64,000 bases of DNA from Actinomycetales bacterium. GTDB taxonomy: Bacteria; Actinomycetota; Actinomycetes; Mycobacteriales; Micromonosporaceae. Location of the stretch: assembly GCA_002919305.1 (NCBI GenBank), contig PKFB01000021.1, forward strand, positions 336,328-400,327, given 5' to 3'. Positions 19,311 through 26,862 of the stretch are shown here, piece after piece (the first letter of the stretch is position 1; every line of letters starts with the position of its first letter). The notes under the pieces were generated by a model. The model ran no database searches. It had not been told where the DNA came from and saw only the letters and a list, made by a program, of their open reading frames with translations. Both the position numbers and the translations under genes were made by a program.

Positions 19311-20057
19311 TCAGCTCAGGAGAGGCAGGTCCTGCAGGGCCCGCACCCGCTCCTCCACGATGCTGCCCAGGTCGGTGCCGTTCAGCGAGTACTCCGGCTG
19401 AGGCACCCCAACCAGGCTGCTCAGCAGGTCGGTGGGGGCGTCGTTCACCAGGGGGAGCGTGGCGTCGGGCACGTTGAGGTCAGCGTTGCCCGGCAGCGCG
19501 GACTGCAGGCCGCTCGGGGCGGGAGCGTCGCTGGGCAGCACGTCATCCTCGGTCAGGCGGGTGTACGGGTCCCCGTTGTCGTCGTCATCCTCGTCTTCCA
19601 CCTCATCCCCGGCGGTCGCCTGGCACGCGCCGATGCCCACGCCAGCACCGATAACCGCGCCGATGCCGTTACCGCAGACCGGGATCGCGGCGTTGATCGG
19701 GACGTTGATGTTGTTACCCGCAATGAGGCCGCCGTTGTCGTAAGAGATCTGGTCGTTCTCCAGGCTCTCGGTCCGCGAAACCGCGACGAACTCCTCCTTG
19801 TCGTCGTCTTCCACCTCGCTCCCGGCGGTCGCCTGGCACGCGCCGATGCCCACGCCAGCACCGATAACCGCGCCGATGCCGTTACCGCAGATCGGAACCG
19901 CAGCGTTGATCGGGATGCTGATGTTGTTACCAGCCAGCACACCACCGTTGTCGACGGCCACCTGGTCCTGCGCCTGCGCCGGGGACGCGCCCATGAACAG
20001 CAGGAACCCGGCGGCCAACACACCAGCACGCATGGACTTGCGAACCCACGTCTTCAT
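19311..20057 (-). CDS. Secreted chaplin-like protein with two chaplin repeats
   Basis: A 248-residue protein with a signal peptide (residues 1-29, ending SPAQAQ). Two chaplin-type repeats follow at about 31-79 and 102-150, each NGG..AGNNI..PINAA.P.CGNGIGAVIGAGVGIGAC with two cysteines. An acidic stretch (EVEDEDDDDNGD) comes next, then a roughly 80-residue C-terminal region (DVLPSDAPAPSGLQS onward) of unknown fold. No LPXTG sortase signal or C-terminal membrane helix exists. Chaplins coat aerial hyphae as amyloid-like hydrophobic sheaths; this two-repeat, non-anchored form is unusual. Same strand as and paralogous to the next gene. Confidence 0.8.
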   Translation of the reverse strand: MKTWVRKSMRAGVLAAGFLLFMGASPAQAQDQVAVDNGGVLAGNNISIPINAAVPICGNGIGAVIGAGVGIGACQATAGSEVEDDDKEEFVAVSRTESLENDQISYDNGGLIAGNNINVPINAAIPVCGNGIGAVIGAGVGIGACQATAGDEVEDEDDDDNGDPYTRLTEDDVLPSDAPAPSGLQSALPGNADLNVPDATLPLVNDAPTDLLSSLVGVPQPEYSLNGTDLGSIVEERVRALQDLPLLS

Positions 20058-20140
20058 GAGATGTACGCCTTTCTGGTACGTAAGCGGAGCTGTTCCCTAC
20101 GGGGGATCCAGGAATTCGGTGCTGTGAAGGGAGTCGGGGT

Positions 20141-20174
20141 GGGGAAGCGGTGCAGTGGTGGGCACCGCTTCCCC
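20141..20174 (-). terminator. Hairpin terminator of the four-repeat chaplin-like gene
   Basis: A 13-bp perfect stem (20141-20153 with 20162-20174) with an 8-nt loop lies 20 nt past the stop of the minus-strand gene at 20194. It should keep the two chaplin-like genes on separate transcripts. Confidence 0.75.
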
Positions 20175-20193
20175 TCATTCCTGTGGCGGTATG

Positions 20194-21264
20194 TCAGCCC
20201 AGGGTGGGAGCGCCCGGAATGAACTGGGTGGTGCTGTCCAGCGTCCCGGTCAGCTCCATCCCGTTGACGGAGATCGAGTTGTCACCGGCGGGCACCAGGG
20301 TGGGGATGCTGCCCACCACAGGCACCTGAGGCTGAGGCACCTGAACGCCGGAGGGGAGCTGCTGCTGAGCGACCGTGAACGGATCGCCGGACTCGTTGCG
20401 CTTGCTGTAGCCGTGGTCGTCGTTGTCGTCGCCGTTGTCCCCGTTATCGCCGTTGTCGTCGCCGTTGTCATCGTCGTCGTCGACGGGGCCAGCGACCGCA
20501 TCGCAGTTGGCGATGCCCACGCCCGCGCCCAGGACCGCGCCGATACCGTTACCGCAGACCGGGATCGCGAGGTTGACGGGAACGCTGATGTTGTTACCGG
20601 CGATAACACCGCCGTTGTCCAGGGCGATCTGGTCGGCCTCCTCGGCGCCGGTGGTGGCGCTGCAGGACGCGATGCCTAGACCCAGGCCCAGGATGCCGAC
20701 GCCGTTGCCGCAGATCGGAACCGAAGCGTTGATCGGAACACGGATGTTGTTTCCGGAGGCCACACCGCCGTTGTCCACGGCGACCTGGTCAGCCTCCTCC
20801 ACCGCCTGCTCCGTGGGAGCGACGTAGGTCTGCTCCTCCTCGTGCTCGTCAGAGTCGCCGGCGGTCGCGACACAGGTACCAACGCCGACCCCAGCACCCA
20901 GGACCGCGCCGATACCGTTACCGCAGACTGGGACCGCGAGGTTGACTGGGACGTTGATGTTGTTACCAGCCAGCACACCACCGTTGTCGGTGGCCAGCTG
21001 GTCGCTCTCCTCCTCGTGCTCGTCAGAGTCGCCGGCGGTCGCGACACAGGTACCAACGCCGACCCCAGCACCGACGACCGCGCCGATGCCGTTGCCACAA
21101 ATCGGGACTGCGGCGTTGATCGGGATGTTGATGTTGTTACCAGCCAGCACACCACCGTTGTCGTAGCTGACCTGGTCTCCCGCCTGCGCCGGGGACGCGG
21201 CGAAGAGCAGCAGTCCGGCCGCCAGAACGCCCGCTCGGAGCGTCTTACGAACCCAAGACTTCAT
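20194..21264 (-). CDS. Secreted chaplin-like protein with four chaplin repeats and an Asp/Asn/Gly tract
   Basis: A 356-residue protein. The signal peptide ends at about SPAQA (residue 28). Four chaplin repeats follow at about 30-78, 88-136, 159-206 and 210-259, each with the pattern GNN(I)..P.N...P.CGNG and a second cysteine about 17-18 residues on. The linkers are acidic and His-rich (DSDEHEEE occurs twice). Residues 262-283 are nearly all Asp, Asn and Gly, resembling low-complexity Ca2+-binding stretches. The last 70 residues (QQLPSGVQVPQPQVP onward) have no recognised motif. No sortase signal. The DNA of the repeats is itself a tandem repeat of about 170-220 bp. Likely an extracellular sheath or adhesion protein. 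Confidence 0.8.
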   Translation of the reverse strand: MKSWVRKTLRAGVLAAGLLLFAASPAQAGDQVSYDNGGVLAGNNINIPINAAVPICGNGIGAVVGAGVGVGTCVATAGDSDEHEEESDQLATDNGGVLAGNNINVPVNLAVPVCGNGIGAVLGAGVGVGTCVATAGDSDEHEEEQTYVAPTEQAVEEADQVAVDNGGVASGNNIRVPINASVPICGNGVGILGLGLGIASCSATTGAEEADQIALDNGGVIAGNNISVPVNLAIPVCGNGIGAVLGAGVGIANCDAVAGPVDDDDDNGDDNGDNGDNGDDNDDHGYSKRNESGDPFTVAQQQLPSGVQVPQPQVPVVGSIPTLVPAGDNSISVNGMELTGTLDSTTQFIPGAPTLG

Positions 21265-21816
21265 CAGAAGAGTCGCCTTTCTATAGCACTCGATTATTTA
21301 TGCGGTCCGAAATGAGCTGCGTAACCGTAATTCGGATCCGAATGTTGTGGTCATTTCTCGGTCACCGGGCGATACCCAGACCCCGCCTTTGTCTGTCACC
21401 GTGGTCAGTGACGACTCAGGTCTTGGGGCACCTATTCAGAGACTCCATTCCCTTCAGCGCTCCGACCGGTTGTGGACGGACTCCGAATACCTGATGGCGC
21501 TCCAAGGCTCTGGATTACGCCCGCTTCTTGCGGATTTCATGGTTGTTCTGAGCGAGTGGCTGTCGTTCAGAACCGGTGGGTGATGAAGGCGTCCGGAAAC
21601 CACCGCCGATAGGTCTCGCGTGTGGTTGGCTTCACCCGGATGCGCTTCCTAGGTCAGCGACGGGCACAGGGCCGTTGGTGGGCGCTGTCCGGGACCTGTT
21701 CCGTATCCCAGAAGGAGTGCGGCTGGCTGAGGCATCCGGCAGCGCTCCACCCCGGGCGGGCATGCGACCGACAGGCCGCCGGTCACCATGGACCGCGCCC
21801 GGGTGTGCGCCGCTGA
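21265..21816. other. Spacer upstream of the four-repeat chaplin-like gene
   Basis: No supported gene; the open frames present are on the plus strand and lack family features. The first 100 bp are AT-richer than the surroundings and probably hold the chaplin promoter. I did not find a convincing developmental sigma-factor (BldN-type) promoter. Confidence 0.4.
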
Positions 21817-23076
21817 TCAGTCAGGAGAGAAGACCGGCTCACCCGCGAGTTCACGCCGAGTGGCGAAGTACACCGTCGTCAGCAGGGTGCAGATGAGCAG
21901 AAGGCTGACGGAGATCGCGGTAGGAGCCGTAGCGGATGCTCCGCTGTCGGTGGAGTGGGACGAACCCCAAGACGTACCGCTGGACGTTCCCGAACGCGGG
22001 AGATGATGCTGCAGCGGTAGGGGATCCGGGGTTATGGGAACCACCGGGATAACGATGCTGTCGGTGCCGGCCGCGTGTGGGTCTTCCCACACGGATCGGG
22101 CCGTGTCGGAGCGCGGGAACTGAACGTCCCCCCTGTCGGCCTCGAACGGCGCGGGCACGACAGTCAGGTCGGGTCGGACGGCCGGGGACTGCCCCTCGGT
22201 CGCCGACGGTGGCAGAAGATCGCCCACGGGACCGGGTACGCCCACCGGAAGTGGGGTGATCACCGCGCGCCCGACGTCCGTGATGACGCCGGTGACCGGC
22301 TCCGTGACCGTAGCCACGGTGTCCGTCACGGGGCCCACGACATCCAGGATCGGTGCCGCGGGCGTCAGGACGGCGTCCAGCGTGTGGCTCACGGGACTGA
22401 CCGCGCTGGTCAGGAGGCCAGTGACCGGACGCGTCACATCTGTCCAGGACGAGGTAATCGTTCCCGGTAGCGCGGACGTGGTGGTCGCTTCGGACGAGCC
22501 GAGCGATGTGAGGAGGCCCATGACCGCGGTGGCCACGGGCCCAGATGACCCGCCCCGATCGGGATGGGTCGTTGGGACCTCCGTCGACGGACGGTTGTCC
22601 GGCTGGGTCGGCACCGCCTCACGGGCGGCCTGGGAATTGGTCGGGGAGGTGCTGGAGCGCAGCACGCCGACCAGGTTCGTGCGCGGAGAGTCGACATCCC
22701 GCTGATCAGTGATCGTCGGCTCGACGTCCGTCTCCTGAGAACCCACTGCACCGACGTGGGCCGGGCTGACGTGGGCCGATCGACTGGAGGTCGATCGCAG
22801 AAGAGCCGACAGAGCGTCAGGGCTCTCGCCAACCCGGCCTGTGAGCGTGATGGCGGTGGTCGCTCCCGCCCGCTCCAGGACCGGACCGGCGGCCGAGCTC
22901 TCGGCCACTGACCGGAGGTCACCCTCATCGGCGTGCGCAGCGGACGAACCGAACAGCCACGCCACTCCGGCGGCACCGGCGAGGACGAGCACTCGCAGGC
23001 CCATCCGCGCGCCGCGCGAACGCGCGGACCACGGAACGGGGCGTCGCGCGCCCTGCTCGCGTGGTTGACTCCGCAT
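21817..23076 (-). CDS. Ser/Thr/Pro-rich surface protein with C-terminal membrane anchor
   Basis: A 419-residue protein. An unusually long basic N-terminus precedes a signal segment (LRVLVLAGAAGVAWLFGSSAAHA, about residues 27-50), so the true start may be the Met at residue 25. The mature part is Ser/Thr/Val/Pro-rich and disordered-looking. A hydrophobic central stretch has VTGLLTS, PVSHTLDAVLTP, VTDTVATVTEPVTGVITDV-type periodic VT motifs. Near the C-terminus comes a membrane helix (ISVSLLLICTLLTTVYFATRR) and a short cytoplasmic tail. I recognise no named family. Its position beside the chaplin-like genes, same strand, suggests a role at the hyphal surface. Confidence 0.6.
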   Translation of the reverse strand: MRSQPREQGARRPVPWSARSRGARMGLRVLVLAGAAGVAWLFGSSAAHADEGDLRSVAESSAAGPVLERAGATTAITLTGRVGESPDALSALLRSTSSRSAHVSPAHVGAVGSQETDVEPTITDQRDVDSPRTNLVGVLRSSTSPTNSQAAREAVPTQPDNRPSTEVPTTHPDRGGSSGPVATAVMGLLTSLGSSEATTTSALPGTITSSWTDVTRPVTGLLTSAVSPVSHTLDAVLTPAAPILDVVGPVTDTVATVTEPVTGVITDVGRAVITPLPVGVPGPVGDLLPPSATEGQSPAVRPDLTVVPAPFEADRGDVQFPRSDTARSVWEDPHAAGTDSIVIPVVPITPDPLPLQHHLPRSGTSSGTSWGSSHSTDSGASATAPTAISVSLLLICTLLTTVYFATRRELAGEPVFSPD

Positions 23077-23504
23077 CGCTCGCCCTCCAGCGTCCGTATG
23101 GCACGGCTATGCCGTTTCGCCCACCCGGACCACCGATGGTGACCCGTGCGGCACGAACTGTAACTCTCAACGAGACCTCGACAGAAAAGACACGCCTCTC
23201 CCAGAAAAATTTGCCACCGATTTCATTGCCTTGATCTCTCCTCGGTGGCTTCGAGATCAAATGCCGATGGGACGGCTCCGCTTTTCTCCTGGCGGGATCT
23301 CTTGATCCATAAAAACGCGGAGCCTCAGACATAGACAATGAACACTGTGCCGTCTGGCGGTGCAGCAGGAATCACCCCACGGGGCCTGTGCCCATCGCCG
23401 GTGATGAATCCGCTGCCGGCTCCGGATCACGTCGGATCACGTTGTCCTCACGGCGTCACCACGCGACGGTGACAGCGTCGTGGCAACGGCCGCGGTGACG
23501 ACGG
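23077..23504. other. Leader/spacer between HMG-CoA lyase and the surface protein
   Basis: No gene is seen. On the minus strand the 260 nt upstream of the surface-protein start can form several pairings: GGCTCCGC with GCGGAGCC, and CCACCGA with TCGGTGG. A structured leader is therefore possible. It lacks the conserved core of the c-di-AMP (ydaO) or cobalamin riboswitches as I know them. Confidence 0.35.
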
Positions 23505-24425
23505 TCATACGCCGTCGACAGCGACCGTCCGGGTCCGCGGTCCGGCCCGCAGCACGCCGCTGGGCAGCGGCCGCCCCACGATCTCCTCGGCCAGCCGCGC
23601 CACCTCGATCAACGCCTCCAGGTCGATGCCGGTGGACACCCCCATGTCCTCCAGCATGTGCACGACCTCCTCGGTGGCGACGTTCCCGCTCGCGCCCGGC
23701 GCGTACGGGCAGCCTCCAAGCCCACCCACGCTCGCGTCGAACTCCGTGACCCCCACCTGCATGGCAGCGAGGATGTTGGCCAGGGCGGTGCCGCGGGTGT
23801 TGTGGAAGTGCAGCAGTACCGGTTTGTCGGGATGCCGCGAGCGGACCGCTTCCACCAGCTCCACCACCCGCCGCGGTGTCGCCATCCCGGTGGTGTCACC
23901 GAACGCGAGCCGGTCGGCTCCCTCTGCCACGACCCGATCCACGATGCTCACCACACGTGACACCGGCACATCCCCTTCGTACGGGCAGCCGAAGCTGGTC
24001 GCGATGATGACCTCCAGACTGCCTCCCCGGGCGTGGACCGCCGGGATCAGACGCGCGATGTCCTCCAGCGACTCGTCGATCGAACGGTTGACGTTCCTGC
24101 GGTTGTGGGTGTCGCTGGCTGACACCACCACCTCGATCTCGGTGAAGCCGGCGTCCAAGGCGCGTGTCACACCGCGGCTGTTGGGTGCCAGCGCGGAGTA
24201 GCGGATCCCCGGTTGTCGAGTGGCCGCCGCCCACACCTGATCGGCGTCGGCCATCTGCGGGATCGCTTTGGGGTGGACGAAGCTCACCGCTTCGATCCGG
24301 CGTACCCCTGTGGTGGCGAGTGCGTCGAGGAGCCGCACCTTCGCTTCGGTCGGAACCGGGGCCTCGTTCTGGAGCCCGTCACGGGGCCCTACCTCCCGGA
24401 TCGAGACCGCGTCTGGCAGCCGCAT
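23505..24425 (-). CDS. Hydroxymethylglutaryl-CoA lyase
   Basis: A 306-residue TIM-barrel lyase cleaving HMG-CoA to acetyl-CoA and acetoacetate, the last step of leucine breakdown. The N-terminal EVGPRDGLQNE (catalytic Arg/Asp), HFHNTRGTA (metal-binding His pair), and the signature GGLGGCPYAPGASGNVATEE with the catalytic cysteine are all present. ATG 24425. It is 136 bp downstream of the biotin carboxylase gene on the same strand. Its expected downstream partners (carboxylase beta and acyl-CoA dehydrogenase) are separated by about 7 kb of envelope genes. Confidence 0.94.
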   Translation of the reverse strand: MRLPDAVSIREVGPRDGLQNEAPVPTEAKVRLLDALATTGVRRIEAVSFVHPKAIPQMADADQVWAAATRQPGIRYSALAPNSRGVTRALDAGFTEIEVVVSASDTHNRRNVNRSIDESLEDIARLIPAVHARGGSLEVIIATSFGCPYEGDVPVSRVVSIVDRVVAEGADRLAFGDTTGMATPRRVVELVEAVRSRHPDKPVLLHFHNTRGTALANILAAMQVGVTEFDASVGGLGGCPYAPGASGNVATEEVVHMLEDMGVSTGIDLEALIEVARLAEEIVGRPLPSGVLRAGPRTRTVAVDGV

Positions 24426-24561
24426 GTCCCCAATCTATTCCGCTCCACCGCAGCCCCACACCCCATGCGTACGACAGCCCACCACGGTGCCCAACCGCGA
24501 AGAGCCCGACGCTGGTGGCCGGCTGCGGTGAACGGTGACCGGCTCAGGCTCAGGGCCAGAG

Positions 24562-25899
24562 TCAGCGCATGCGGCTCACGATGCCGGTGTCGTAGTCGCC
24601 GGAGACGAACTCGGGGTGCTCCAGCAGCTCGGCGAAGAACGGCAGGTTGCACTTGGGCCCGACGATCTCGAACCCCGCCACCGCCGCTCGTGCCCGCTCC
24701 AGCGCTTCGACCCGGTCCGCACCGTGCACGATCAGCTTCGCCATCAGCGAGTCGTAGAACGGGGTCACCGTGTTCCCGGCGGCGTACCCGCTGTCCACCC
24801 GGATCCCCTCGCCCGTCGGCTCGTTCCAGACGGTGATCGCCCCGGGTCCAGGCAGGAACCGCTTCGGGTCCTCAGCGTTGATCCGCAGCTCGATCGCGTG
24901 GCCGCGCGGCGTCAGCGCGTCGGGGTCGAATCCAGGCTCCTCACCGGCGGCGATCCGCAGCTGCGCCTCGACTAGATCGATGCCCAGCGTCTCCTCGGTG
25001 ATTGGGTGCTCGACCTGCAGCCGGGTGTTGATCTCCAGGAAGTAGAACTCACCGGTGGTCGGGTCCAGCAGGCACTCCACGGTGCCGGCGTTGCGGTACC
25101 CGACCGTCTGCCCAGCCAGGCGGGCCGCCTCAAGCAGCCGCTCCCGGGTCGCGGCGTCCACAGCCGGCGAGGGTGACTCCTCCACAAGCTTCTGGTTGCG
25201 GCGCTGCACCGAGCACTCTCGCTCGCCCAACGCCACCACTCGACCGTCGGCCAGACCGAGGATCTGCACCTCAACGTGGCGTACCCGCGGGAAGAACCGC
25301 TCCAGCAGCACCGCGGGATTGCCGAACATCCGCTCTGCGAACCCGCGTACCTTTTCGTATTCGGTCCGCAGGGCGTCAGGGTCGGAGGCCGCCGCCATGC
25401 CCATACCGCCGCCTCCGGCGGCCGCCTTGATCATCACCGGGTAGCCGATTCGTTCCGCCTCGGCCAGCGCGGCCGTCACGTCGGTCACCGGCTCCGGGGT
25501 TCCCGGAGAGACGGGTACGCCCGCCGCGGCCATCACATTACGCGCGTTGATCTTGTCGCCGAGCTGTTCGATCGCGTCCGCGCCCGGTCCCACCCAGATC
25601 AGGCCGGCGCTGTCCACCGCCCGGGCGAAGTCGGCGTTCTCTGACAGGAAGCCGTAGCCGGGGTGGATCGCTTGGGCGCCCGTCTGCTTGGCGGCTGTCA
25701 GGATGGCGTCGATATTGCGGTAGGACTGGGCCGGGTTGGCCGGACCGATCATGACCGCCTCGTCCGCCTCGGTCACGAACGGCAACCCCGCGTCGGCTTC
25801 GGAGTGGACCGCGATGGTCCGGATGCCCATGCGACGAGCGGTGCGGATGATCCGCCGGGCGATCTCTCCACGGTTGGCGACCAACAGCGACTCGAACAC
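24562..25899 (-). CDS. Biotin carboxylase subunit of an acyl-CoA carboxylase, without biotin carrier domain
   Basis: A 445-residue biotin carboxylase (ATP-grasp). Features are the N-terminal FESLLVANRGEIARRIIRTARR, the glycine-rich loop KAAAGGGGMGMA, and EINTRLQVEHPITEE of the active site. The protein ends right after the BC domain (ELLEHPEFVSGDYDTGIVSRM). Alpha chains of actinobacterial methylcrotonyl/propionyl carboxylases are normally about 600-660 residues and end in a BCCP domain with a biotinyl lysine in an MKM motif; none is visible here or in the 136-bp gap. A separate carrier protein must be supplied elsewhere. Starts with GTG 25899 behind GAGGAGG. Confidence 0.92.
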   Translation of the reverse strand: MFESLLVANRGEIARRIIRTARRMGIRTIAVHSEADAGLPFVTEADEAVMIGPANPAQSYRNIDAILTAAKQTGAQAIHPGYGFLSENADFARAVDSAGLIWVGPGADAIEQLGDKINARNVMAAAGVPVSPGTPEPVTDVTAALAEAERIGYPVMIKAAAGGGGMGMAAASDPDALRTEYEKVRGFAERMFGNPAVLLERFFPRVRHVEVQILGLADGRVVALGERECSVQRRNQKLVEESPSPAVDAATRERLLEAARLAGQTVGYRNAGTVECLLDPTTGEFYFLEINTRLQVEHPITEETLGIDLVEAQLRIAAGEEPGFDPDALTPRGHAIELRINAEDPKRFLPGPGAITVWNEPTGEGIRVDSGYAAGNTVTPFYDSLMAKLIVHGADRVEALERARAAVAGFEIVGPKCNLPFFAELLEHPEFVSGDYDTGIVSRMR

Positions 25900-25966
25900 T
25901 GCGCCTCCTCACCTCGACCTTCGTGAGGGTACAAGTTGGTCTTGCTCCTCGCGTGAAGAGGACGAA

Positions 25967-25981
25967 CTTACGTCGCGTAAG
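25967..25981. promoter_or_regulatory. Inverted repeat upstream of the biotin carboxylase gene
   Basis: CTTACG, three bases, CGTAAG (25967-25972 and 25976-25981) lies 68 bp upstream of the GTG in the 266-bp spacer between the TetR gene and the carboxylase gene. It is a good candidate TetR operator. The half-site differs from that at 16392. Confidence 0.4.
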
Positions 25982-26165
25982 AATCCGAAAACTTCTCGCA
26001 TTTAACGGTGCTCTCGGATCCCCACCGATAAGACGACCGGTCAACGGTGAAAGCCCGGGTGGGTCCCGATGGACTGGGTCTCGAAGGACGCGGGTGCGGC
26101 TTCCCCACCGGGCTCTCCGCGCGGAGAGATCCATGCAGGGAAACCAGCATCCCTACCGGGGATCC

Positions 26166-26807
26166 TCAGCCAAGGAGGGCGGCCAAGGCCGCGGACCGCA
26201 GAAGCTCAGCGCACCGACTGCGGTCCACCATGCCCATCAGGAAGGGCGTGGAGTTCATCAACCCAAACGTGGCGTGCGCCAACACCCGGGCCTCGGCCGC
26301 GGACAGTTCGGTACGCAATTCGGTCAGCACACCGACCCACTCCTCGACATACAGCCGCTGCAACCGCCGGATCTCGCGACGCGGCTCGGGAGGGAGGCGG
26401 TCCAGCTCATGCAGATGCAGAGCGATCACCGCCGGGTTATCCAAGGCGAACTCGACGTGGAACTCGACCAAAGACTCCAAGGCGGCGGCCGGATTACCCC
26501 GGTGTTGGGCGACCCGCTCCCGACCTCCGGCGAGCAGCCGCTCGCTCACGGGATTCAACGCCGATGCCAGCATGTCCTCTTTACCACTGAAGTGGTGGTA
26601 GAGCGCTGGCCCAGTGACTCCGGCGGCGCTGCCGATGTCATCCATGGACACGCCGTGGTAGCCGCGGGTGGCGAAAAGCTCCACCGCGATCTTCAGGATC
26701 TCCTCCCGGCGTGACTTCTTGCCGGCTGCCTGAGCCGCGGTCCGGGCGGGTACGGCCCCATCCGACCCACCGGCCGTCCGGTTACTGCGGGTCTGCTGCG
26801 TCGTCAC
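26166..26807 (-). CDS. TetR-family transcriptional regulator
   Basis: A 213-residue TetR protein. The N-terminal HTH is at about residues 34-80 (RREEILKIAVELFATRGYHGVSMDDIGSA... and YHHFSGKEDML). The ligand domain, residues 90-210, includes VVEFHVEFALDNPAVIALHLHELDRLPPE. GTG start at 26807; a basic Ala/Thr-rich N-tail of about 30 residues precedes the HTH. It is first in the direction of transcription before the biotin carboxylase and HMG-CoA lyase genes, so it probably represses these acyl-CoA catabolic genes with an acyl-CoA as inducer. This is inferred from position. Confidence 0.88.
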   Translation of the reverse strand: MTTQQTRSNRTAGGSDGAVPARTAAQAAGKKSRREEILKIAVELFATRGYHGVSMDDIGSAAGVTGPALYHHFSGKEDMLASALNPVSERLLAGGRERVAQHRGNPAAALESLVEFHVEFALDNPAVIALHLHELDRLPPEPRREIRRLQRLYVEEWVGVLTELRTELSAAEARVLAHATFGLMNSTPFLMGMVDRSRCAELLRSAALAALLG

Positions 26808-26862
26808 CCGCCCTACCCTAACGGCCCAGACAGACCAGTCGGCCAGTCACAGGAGGCGGTCG

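Noticed and set aside
23077..23340. Riboswitch upstream of the surface protein gene
   Set aside because: Inverted repeats exist, but no conserved c-di-AMP or cobalamin riboswitch core is recognised.
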